The notes under the pieces are model-generated. The model was not told the DNA's origin. It searched no databases and saw only the letters and a program-made list of their open reading frames with translations. From positions 1-19,340 of the forward strand of contig JBBSIG010000017.1 in assembly GCA_038232215.1 (NCBI GenBank): 19,340 nt of DNA, written 5' to 3'. This document shows, in pieces, positions 14,064 to 19,340 of the stretch (position 1 is the stretch's first letter; the number at the start of each line of letters is the position of its first letter). Made by a program: the position numbers and the translations under genes. Origin of the DNA: JBBSIG01 sp038232215 (GTDB lineage Bacteria; Actinomycetota; Thermoleophilia; Gaiellales; Gaiellaceae).

Positions 14064-14891
14064 GTGCCGCTTCTCGAAGTTCCGCAACCGTACGACTTCG
14101 CGCTCTCGACCGAACGCTTTCGCGCCTTCGGGCCCGACCGTGCGAACCTCTGGCACGAGGGTGGCCTGCTGCGAGTGGTCGGCGGGCGTGAGGTGAGGAT
14201 CGAGCCGGCGCCGGGAGGGGTTCTCGTGGAGCCGCTCGACGAAGAGGTCGAGGCCGAGGTCCGGACGCTGCTCGGCATCGTGTTCGACCTCGAGTCGTTC
14301 GGCGCCTTCGCCCGAGACGAGCCCGTGCTCGCGCGTCTCGTGGCAGCCCTTTCGGGCTTCCGCCCTCCGCTCGCCCCGCACGCGTTCGAGGCGCTTGTGA
14401 CCTCGATCACCGCGCAGCAGGTGTCCCTGCAGTCCGCTTTTGCGATCCGGAGCCGCCTGATCGAGCGCTTTGGGGAGCCGGGCGAGCACGCCTGGGCGTT
14501 CCCGCGGGCGGAGCAAATCGCGAGCGTGAGCGAGTCCGAGCTGACGGCGCTCGGCTTCTCGCGCCGCAAGGCCGAGTACCTGCTCGGGCTCGCGCGGGCG
14601 GAGCTCGACTTCGACGAGCTTCGCGCTCTTTCGGACGAGGAGGTCAAGCTGCGTCTGACCGCCTTCCGGGGAATCGGCGAGTGGACGGCCGACTGGTTCC
14701 TCGCGCGCCACCTGGCGCGGCCGGAGGCCTGGCCGGCGGGCGATCTCGGGCTGCGCAAGGCGGTCTCGAGCCTCCTCTGCGAGGGGCGCGCCGTGTCGAC
14801 CGAGGAGGTGCGTGCCCTGGGCGCCCGCTTCTCGCCCTTCCAGAATCTGACCGCGCACTACCTCCTCACCGGCCTGCGGGTGGCGACGTGA
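14064..14891 (+). CDS. AlkA-type DNA-3-methyladenine glycosylase (HhH-GPD family)
   Basis: A base-excision repair glycosylase removing alkylated bases. In this 275-aa protein the HhH-GPD domain occupies about residues 105-260, with SITAQQVSLQSAF, LGFSRRKAEYLLGLARA, the helix-hairpin-helix FRGIGEWTADWFLARHLA and the catalytic Asp227 in PAGDLGLRKAV. The N-terminal 100 residues fit the AlkA-N-like beta region. There are no cysteines arranged for an iron-sulfur cluster, which separates it from MutY and endonuclease III. GTG 14064 is favoured by the upstream TAGCCT box. Its TGA overlaps the GNAT start (GTGA), placing it first in a coupled four-gene run. Confidence 0.88.
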   Translation: MPLLEVPQPYDFALSTERFRAFGPDRANLWHEGGLLRVVGGREVRIEPAPGGVLVEPLDEEVEAEVRTLLGIVFDLESFGAFARDEPVLARLVAALSGFRPPLAPHAFEALVTSITAQQVSLQSAFAIRSRLIERFGEPGEHAWAFPRAEQIASVSESELTALGFSRRKAEYLLGLARAELDFDELRALSDEEVKLRLTAFRGIGEWTADWFLARHLARPEAWPAGDLGLRKAVSSLLCEGRAVSTEEVRALGARFSPFQNLTAHYLLTGLRVAT

Positions 14892-15886
14892 TCGTCCGGC
14901 GGGCGACCGGGGCCGATCGCTCGTCGCTCCGGGAGCTTTGGGAGCAGCTCGGGGAGGAGGTCGAGGTTCCGTCCTTCGCGCGTGAGGGCTGGGAGGAAGC
15001 GTGGCCCGACGTCGAGCGGCGCATTCGCGAGGGCGTCGCGCTCGTCGCGGAGGAGCGGGAAGTGGTGGGCTTCGCGCTCGCCGATCTGGGCGAGACGAAC
15101 CGGGGAGCGGCGCACGTGTCAGACCTCTACGTGCGGCCACGTGCGCGCCGGCAGGGGGTAGCGAAGGCGCTGCTCGCCGAGGTGGTCGTGGCCGCCCACG
15201 CCGCGGGGCTCACGCACCTCACTCTCGACGTGCTGAGCTCGAGCGCTGCCGCTCGCGGCGTCTACGATCGGCTCGGCCTGCGCGAGTACGCGCGCTTCCT
15301 GGCGGCGGACGCCGGCGCGCTGTCCAAGCGCTTGTCCGGCGCGCAGGAAAGGGAGTCCTTCGGCTCGATCCACGTGCAGACGGACGACCGCGATGCCGTT
15401 CAGCGCGCGGTCGAGCGGTTCCTCCCGCGCATCGGCCGGAGCGGAGGCACGTGGATCTCGCAGCCTCGGAACGGCTGGGTGGCTGTCTACGACGAGCTTT
15501 GCGATCGCGACCCGCGGGCGCTTCGGCGGCTGGGCCGCGAGCTTTCCGATCGGTGGGGCGCCGTCGTCGTCGCGCTCGGCGTCGAGGTGGGGTCGGTCGT
15601 CCGCATGATCCTGCTCGAGCGGGGCCGGATCGTCGACGAGTACCTCTCCGTGCCCTCCTTCTACGGGCCCGTGCCGCCCGGCGATCTCGTCGCGCTCGCG
15701 GTCAACCCGACGATCGTCGCGCGGCTGACCGGCGCCCTCCCGGCGAGCGTGCGAGCCGTCGCGCGCACCGCGTCGACGCCCTCGGAGCTGCCGCCGGCGC
15801 GTGAGCTGCTCGCCGGGCTCGCGCAGGTCCTCGGCCTGGAAGGCGGCGACACGGGCTACGTCGACGTGTCTACGATCGAGTCGTGA
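14888..15886 (+). CDS. GNAT acetyltransferase fused to an unrecognised C-terminal domain
   Basis: A 332-aa protein. Residues 1-150 are a GNAT N-acetyltransferase: HVSDLYVRPRARRQGVAKAL carries the acetyl-CoA pyrophosphate-binding motif A (R-R-Q-G-V-A), followed by LTLDVLSSSAAARGVYDRLG (motif B). After a short KRLSGAQERESFG linker, residues from about 158 to 332 form a second domain: VQRAVERFLPRIG, GGTWISQPRNGWVAVYDEL, SDRWGAVVVALGVEVG, YLSVPSFYGPVPPGDL, VALAVNPTIVARLTG. I do not recognise it; it looks like an alpha/beta domain with no membrane segment. The start is GTG 14888, overlapping the AlkA stop (GTGA), and its own stop overlaps the GST start in the same way. The acetylated substrate is unknown. 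Confidence 0.82.
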   Translation: MIVRRATGADRSSLRELWEQLGEEVEVPSFAREGWEEAWPDVERRIREGVALVAEEREVVGFALADLGETNRGAAHVSDLYVRPRARRQGVAKALLAEVVVAAHAAGLTHLTLDVLSSSAAARGVYDRLGLREYARFLAADAGALSKRLSGAQERESFGSIHVQTDDRDAVQRAVERFLPRIGRSGGTWISQPRNGWVAVYDELCDRDPRALRRLGRELSDRWGAVVVALGVEVGSVVRMILLERGRIVDEYLSVPSFYGPVPPGDLVALAVNPTIVARLTGALPASVRAVARTASTPSELPPARELLAGLAQVLGLEGGDTGYVDVSTIES

Positions 15887-16458
15887 TCACCCTCTACGAC
15901 GCGCCCCGGTGCCCTTACTGCGTGCGCGTCCGCATCGTGCTCGCCGAGAAGGCGATCCGCCACGAGGTGGTCGAGATCGACCTCGACGACCGGCCCCACT
16001 GGATCTACGAGAAGAACGCCACCGGGCGGGTGCCCGTCCTCGAGGAGGACGCCCTCGTGCTCCCCGAGTCGACCGTGATCCTGGAGTACCTCGAAGAGAG
16101 GTATCCGGTTCCGGCTCTCTGGCCGGCGGAGGCGTCGGAGCGCGCGCTCGCACGGCTGCTCGTCGAGCGCTTCTCGCGCCTCGGAGACCCGTACTACGCG
16201 CTTCGCCGGGGCGACGAGTCGGCGCGCGGTCAGCTCGACGAGCGGCTGGGTGAGCTGGACGCGACGCTCGCTCGGCAGCCGTTTCTGACCGGGCGGGAGT
16301 ACGGGCTGGCCGACGTCGCATACGTGCCCTGGATCCTGCGCGCGCGGGAGAGCCTCGGAGTCGAGCTCGACGGGTACACGGCTCTCTCGGACTGGATCGA
16401 GCGCGTCTGCGAGCGCCCGGTGATCGCGGCCGAGCTCGAGCTGATGGCGCCGAGCTGA
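15883..16458 (+). CDS. Glutathione S-transferase-fold protein with CPYC motif
   Basis: A 191-aa protein with a thioredoxin-like N-terminal domain (about 1-75) and an all-helical C-terminal domain. The N-terminal Cys10-Pro-Tyr-Cys13 (APRCPYCVRVR) resembles glutaredoxin and omega/zeta-like GSTs. NATGRVPVLEED contains the cis-proline, LPESTVILEYLEERYP contains the glutathione-contact Glu-Ser, and LTGREYGLADVAYVPW contains the conserved helix-6 Asp. GTG 15883 forms GTGA with the GNAT stop. The reaction is unknown; thiol-disulfide exchange, conjugation, or cis-trans isomerisation as in zeta-class maleylacetoacetate isomerase are possible. Most actinobacteria use mycothiol rather than glutathione, so the thiol cofactor is also uncertain. 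Confidence 0.85.
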   Translation: MITLYDAPRCPYCVRVRIVLAEKAIRHEVVEIDLDDRPHWIYEKNATGRVPVLEEDALVLPESTVILEYLEERYPVPALWPAEASERALARLLVERFSRLGDPYYALRRGDESARGQLDERLGELDATLARQPFLTGREYGLADVAYVPWILRARESLGVELDGYTALSDWIERVCERPVIAAELELMAPS

Positions 16459-16823
16459 CGGCCGGCGCGGACATAGCGCTCGAGGAGCTGGCGGCGCGGC
16501 TCGGTGATCCGGAGCTGACAATTCTCGACGTGCGCTCGCCCGAGGAGTTCGCAGGTCTTGTCGGCTACGGGTGCGATCCACGGCAGGGTCATCTCCCGGG
16601 CGCTCGGAACGTCCCTGTCGGCGAGCTCCTCGAACGCCCGGCTGAGGAGCTTCAGACCTTGCTCGGCACGCCGACTGGCTCCGAGATCGTCGTCTACTGC
16701 CACTCGGGCGCCCGCTCGCGGGCCGCTGCGAACGCACTCGGCGCGGCCGGCTACGAGGCACGCAACTACGTCGGCTCCTGGCACGAATGGTCGCGCAGGG
16801 GCGATCTTCCGACCCGATCCTAG
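16455..16823 (+). CDS. Rhodanese-domain sulfurtransferase
   Basis: A 122-aa single-domain rhodanese. LTILDVRSPEEFAG opens the fold, RQGHLPGARNVPVGEL follows after a short insert (GLVGYGCDP), and the active-site loop VVYCHSGARSRAAAN carries the persulfide cysteine Cys82; it ends YVGSWHEWSRRGDLP. GTG 16530 would start inside the conserved LDVRS strand. The only start giving a complete domain is CTG 16455, which forms CTGA with the GST stop, like the junctions elsewhere in the window. It likely moves sulfane sulfur to thiols or proteins. Its TAG stop shares CTAG (16820-16823) with the convergent amidotransferase gene. Confidence 0.85.
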   Translation: MTAGADIALEELAARLGDPELTILDVRSPEEFAGLVGYGCDPRQGHLPGARNVPVGELLERPAEELQTLLGTPTGSEIVVYCHSGARSRAAANALGAAGYEARNYVGSWHEWSRRGDLPTRS

Positions 16824-17521
16824 ACCGAGAGGAGCGAGCGCTCGGCGACGCGGACGAACGCGCCGCACAGTGCCCGGCCGAGCTCGTTCCAGGGCCCGAT
16901 GCGCGCCCGTGTCTCCTCGGAGATGCGCTCCGCGTCGACGGGCCCCCGCGTCGGCTCGGCGAGCCAGCCCTCGATCTGCTCGCGCGTCACCTCGGGGTGG
17001 AACTGCACTCCCCAGGCCTGATCGCCGAGCCGGAAGGCCTGCGTGCACGACGCGCTGCGCGCCAGCTCTTCGGCTCCCGCCGGCAGCCCGTGGGTGTAGT
17101 AGTGCCACTGGAAGGAGTCGAAGGCGGGTGGGAGCGCTCCGAGCACGGGATCGCCGCTCGCGGCCGCGGTCAGCTCGACGCGATACCACCCGATCTCCGG
17201 CTCTGGAGCCGGCCCGACCGAGGCGTGAGCGGCTTTCGCGATCAGCTGTGCGCCGAGGCAGACACCGAGCAGGGGCGTGTGCAGGTCGAGCAGCCGCGCG
17301 AGCAGGAGGTTCTCCTCGCGCAGCCACGGGTGCCGATCGTCCTGATCGGCGTGCATGGCGCCACCGAAGACGAGCACCGCGCCGTAGGCGTCGAGCGCCT
17401 GCGGCGGCGGCTCCTCCCAGGCGAGGCTCCACTCGTCGAGCTGATGGCCTCGCTCCTGGATCACCTCGCCGAAGATCCCGGCTCTCGCTTCCCCGCCGTG
17501 AATCACCGAGAGCACCTGCAC
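16820..17521 (-). CDS. Class I glutamine amidotransferase (GuaA-like GATase1)
   Basis: A 233-aa stand-alone GATase1 domain. The catalytic triad is visible: nucleophile Cys88 in LLGVCLGAQLI, and His175/Glu177 in WGVQFHPEVTREQ. Upstream are VLVFGGAMHADQDDRHPWL and, between the triad parts, FQWHYYTHGLPAG. This matches the GMP-synthase-like amidotransferases that work on small amines or unknown acceptors; no synthetase partner is adjacent. GTG 17521 (VQVLSVIHGG) is chosen because a TACATT box sits 6 nt upstream and it begins the first strand. The longer frame to 17575 adds an unlikely Arg/Cys/Pro-rich stretch. It is divergent from murI. Confidence 0.88.
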   Translation of the reverse strand: MQVLSVIHGGEARAGIFGEVIQERGHQLDEWSLAWEEPPPQALDAYGAVLVFGGAMHADQDDRHPWLREENLLLARLLDLHTPLLGVCLGAQLIAKAAHASVGPAPEPEIGWYRVELTAAASGDPVLGALPPAFDSFQWHYYTHGLPAGAEELARSASCTQAFRLGDQAWGVQFHPEVTREQIEGWLAEPTRGPVDAERISEETRARIGPWNELGRALCGAFVRVAERSLLSV

Positions 17522-17527
17522 GTCGCA

Positions 17528-17533
17528 AATGTA
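17528..17533 (-). promoter_or_regulatory. -10-like box of amidotransferase gene (leaderless)
   Basis: TACATT on the minus strand, 6 nt before GTG 17521. No Shine-Dalgarno sequence. Confidence 0.55.
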
Positions 17534-17612
17534 GCGCGGAGCGAGAGCGCGACAGCTCGGGGGCGCGTCTCGCAAAGGCGCCCGACCGGGGAGTCCGACC
17601 GCACCGCGCTTC

Positions 17613-17618
17613 TACAAT
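17613..17618 (+). promoter_or_regulatory. -10-like box of murI (leaderless)
   Basis: TACAAT, close to the TATAAT consensus, followed by 7 nt and then ATG 17626. No clear -35 about 17 bp upstream. Confidence 0.6.
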
Positions 17619-17625
17619 CCAGGCG

Positions 17626-18447
17626 ATGGACGGACGACCGGTCGGCGTCTTCGACTCGGGGCTGGGCGGCCTGACCGTCCTCCACGAGTGCCTCGTGACG
17701 CTCCCCCACGAGGACTTCGTGTACCTCGGGGACGGCGCCCGCTTTCCGTACGGGCCGCGGCCGCTCGCGGAGCTGCGCCGTTTCGCGCGCGAGATCGCGG
17801 GCTTTCTGGAGGCCCAGGGCGTGAAGCTGATCGTCGCCGCCTGCAACTCCGTCACCTCGGCCGCCCTGCCGGAGCTCCAGGCCGAGCTCGAGGTTCCCAT
17901 CGTCGGCGTGCTCGCGCCCGAGGCGCACGCGGCCGTCCTGACCACACGCACGCGTGACGTGGGCCTTCTGGCCACGGAGGCGACCGTCTCCTCCGGCCGC
18001 TACGCCGAGCTCGTCGGGACGCTCGACGCGGGCGTCCGCCTGCACCAGGTGGCGTGCCCCTCGCTCGTGCCGCTGATCGAGAGCGACGACCCGTTCGGCC
18101 CGGCGACCGTCGAGGCCGTCCGCGGCTACGCGGCACCGCTCCGGGAGGCGGCGGTCGACACCGTCATCCTCGGCTGCACCCACTACCCGCTCATCCGGCC
18201 GATCCTGCAGCGCGCCTTCGGCCGGGAGGTGACGCTCGTGTTCTCGGCCGAGGAGACGGCGCGCGAGGTCGCCGAGACGCTCGCGCGGAAGCGCATCGAG
18301 AACGAGTCCGGGCGGGAGGGCACCTACCGATTCCTGACCACGGGCGACCCGGCGGCCTTTCGTGCGCTCGGGGCGCGCTTTCTCCAGCTTCCGATCGACG
18401 AAGTCGAGCACGTGGCGATCGCCGAGCTCGAAGCCGCTGTCGCGTGA
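17626..18447 (+). CDS. murI: Glutamate racemase
   Basis: A cofactor-independent racemase supplying D-glutamate for peptidoglycan. In this 273-aa protein the two catalytic cysteines are Cys73 (AACNSVTS) and Cys184 (ILGCTHYPL, with His186). Also present are the N-terminal GVFDSGLGGLTVL with Asp10/Ser11, the YLGDGARFPYGPR loop (the common Thr is Gly37 here), and VGVLAPEAHAAV. ATG 17626 is supported by TACAAT 7 nt upstream. Its stop overlaps the GTG start of RNase PH (GTGA). The murI-rph-rdgB order is familiar from actinobacteria. Confidence 0.95.
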   Translation: MDGRPVGVFDSGLGGLTVLHECLVTLPHEDFVYLGDGARFPYGPRPLAELRRFAREIAGFLEAQGVKLIVAACNSVTSAALPELQAELEVPIVGVLAPEAHAAVLTTRTRDVGLLATEATVSSGRYAELVGTLDAGVRLHQVACPSLVPLIESDDPFGPATVEAVRGYAAPLREAAVDTVILGCTHYPLIRPILQRAFGREVTLVFSAEETAREVAETLARKRIENESGREGTYRFLTTGDPAAFRALGARFLQLPIDEVEHVAIAELEAAVA

Positions 18448-19157
18448 GCCGAGGCGACGCGCGTCGGCCCGACCAGCTGCGGACCATCGCGCTCGAGGTC
18501 GACTACCTCGAGCAACCGCACGGCGCGGTCCTGTACGCGCAGGGCCGCACCATCGTCCTCTGCACGGCGTCGATCCAGGACGGCGTCCCGCGCTGGCTGC
18601 ACGGCAAGGGGCGCGGCTGGCTGACGGCCGAGTACTCGTTGCTTCCGGCCTCCACCGGCTCGCGGACCGACCGCGAGGCCAGCCGGGGCAAGCAGAGCGG
18701 CCGAACGGTGGAGATCCAGCGGCTGATCGGACGCGCGATCCGGTCGGTCGCAGACTTCGAGGCGCTCGGAGAGCGGACGCTCTGGCTCGACTGCGACGTG
18801 CTGCAGGCCGACGGAGGCACGCGCTGCGCCGCGATCTGTGGGGCGTACGTGGCCGCCCTCCGCGCGCTCGACCGCTTCGGTCTCGGGCGGGCGCTCCCGG
18901 ACTCGGTCGCCGCGGTCTCGGTCGGGGTCGTCGGCGACGAGCCGCTCCTCGATCTCGACTACGCGGAGGACTCGGCGGCCGACGTGGACATGAACGTCGT
19001 CATGACGGGCGACGGTAGGCTCGTGGAGGTGCAGGCCACCGCCGAGCGGGCGCCCTTCACCCGCGGTCGCCTCGACGAGCTGCTCGAGCTGGCCGCCCTC
19101 GGGATCGAGGAGATCGCGCTCGCCCAGGCCGACGCCGCGGCGGCGGAGCGTGCCTGA
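18444..19157 (+). CDS. rph: Ribonuclease PH
   Basis: A phosphorolytic 3'-5' exoribonuclease that trims tRNA 3' ends and assembles as a ring-shaped hexamer. The 237-aa length is typical. Motifs include RPDQLR near the N-terminus, GWLTAEYSLLPAST, RTVEIQRLIGRAIRS, LDCDVLQADGGTRCAAI with the phosphate-binding Thr-Arg, and DVDMNVVMTGDGRLVEVQAT. GTG 18444 forms GTGA with the murI stop. It overlaps the next gene by 8 bases. Confidence 0.95.
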   Translation: MSRGDARRPDQLRTIALEVDYLEQPHGAVLYAQGRTIVLCTASIQDGVPRWLHGKGRGWLTAEYSLLPASTGSRTDREASRGKQSGRTVEIQRLIGRAIRSVADFEALGERTLWLDCDVLQADGGTRCAAICGAYVAALRALDRFGLGRALPDSVAAVSVGVVGDEPLLDLDYAEDSAADVDMNVVMTGDGRLVEVQATAERAPFTRGRLDELLELAALGIEEIALAQADAAAAERA

Positions 19158-19340
19158 CAGGTCCTTCGACGACTGCCCGAGGGCGAGCCTCTGCTCGCAG
19201 AACGAGCACAAGCTCGCGGAGCTCGCCCGCGCGTTGCCCGGCTGGCGGCTGGAGCTCCTCGAGGCTGACGGGTATCCCCCCGAGAACGGCCAGACCTACT
19301 ACGAGAACGCACGCGCGAAGGCTCGCTTCGGGCGTCGCAC
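19150..19340 (+). CDS. rdgB: RdgB/HAM1-type (d)ITP/XTP pyrophosphatase, 5' part
   Basis: Reading continues past the window end; 63 full codons are visible. LCSQNEHKLAELARALPG matches the N-terminal nucleotide-binding strand-helix of the family (usual form LASxNxHKxxEL), and PPENGQTYYENARAKA matches its ETGxTFxENAxxKA motif. The enzyme hydrolyses non-canonical purine triphosphates such as dITP and XTP. GTG 19150 overlaps the rph stop by 8 bases. The first 12 residues (MPDRSFDDCPRA) are polar where a hydrophobic strand is normal, so the start or the first codons are uncertain. The position after rph fits the family's usual context. Confidence 0.85.
   Translation, partial: MPDRSFDDCPRASLCSQNEHKLAELARALPGWRLELLEADGYPPENGQTYYENARAKARFGRR

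Noticed and set aside
16530..16532. GTG as the start of the rhodanese
   Set aside because: It lies inside the conserved ILDVRS strand, so the domain would be incomplete.

Overview
The window is GC-rich DNA with strong G/C bias at third codon positions and densely packed genes on both strands. Most genes are either led by a -10-like box 6-8 nt before the start codon, or fused to the previous gene by a 4-base NTGA stop/start overlap. This style, together with the gene content (murI-rph-rdgB order, a DUF6458-type small membrane protein, an HPPD/FAH/HGD set), suggests an actinobacterium, most like Thermoleophilia (Gaiella/Solirubrobacter-type). That placement is inference; there is no rRNA in the window.

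Layout. 1-826: the 3' end of an unrecognised gene and a small hypothetical gene. 851-2781: proline dehydrogenase coupled to a short class III (PLP) aminotransferase. 2806-4347 (minus): a DUF6458-like membrane protein, a structured intergenic segment with a terminator-like hairpin, then a 92-aa hypothetical coupled to a FabL-type enoyl-ACP reductase. 4379-6837: an EamA transporter coupled to a 14-TM MFS exporter. 6848-13202: the tyrosine/homogentisate catabolic region, with HPPD coupled to a DUF2071 (YqjF-like) protein, a structured intergenic segment, a zinc-type CDF transporter with three tandem cytoplasmic repeats coupled to a fumarylacetoacetate hydrolase, a decayed segment with two gene remnants (DUF5519-like and PASTA-type), and homogentisate 1,2-dioxygenase. 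13355-16823: a HAD-IB phosphatase, then a four-gene coupled run of AlkA-type DNA glycosylase, GNAT fused to an unrecognised domain, CPYC-motif GST and rhodanese. 16820-17521 (minus): a class I glutamine amidotransferase. 17626-end: glutamate racemase, RNase PH and the 5' end of an RdgB-type nucleotide hydrolase.

How the genes fit together. HPPD, HGD and FAH supply three of the four steps from 4-hydroxyphenylpyruvate to fumarate plus acetoacetate. The missing step, maleylacetoacetate isomerase, has a speculative local candidate in the GST-fold protein at 15883-16458. The AlkA-GNAT-GST-rhodanese run reads as repair/thiol/detoxification housekeeping. MurI-RNase PH-RdgB is a familiar actinobacterial order (cell-wall D-glutamate, RNA 3' processing, nucleotide-pool cleaning).

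The most notable points are the two-mode gene-start pattern (including two junctions where only CTG fits), back-to-back leaderless promoters inside a 31-bp gap, the FabL Y-x6-K enzyme, the CDF with a triplicated tail, the GNAT fusion, two structured intergenic segments, and a degraded region inside the homogentisate locus. No CRISPR array, tRNA, rRNA, insertion sequence or phage gene was seen.
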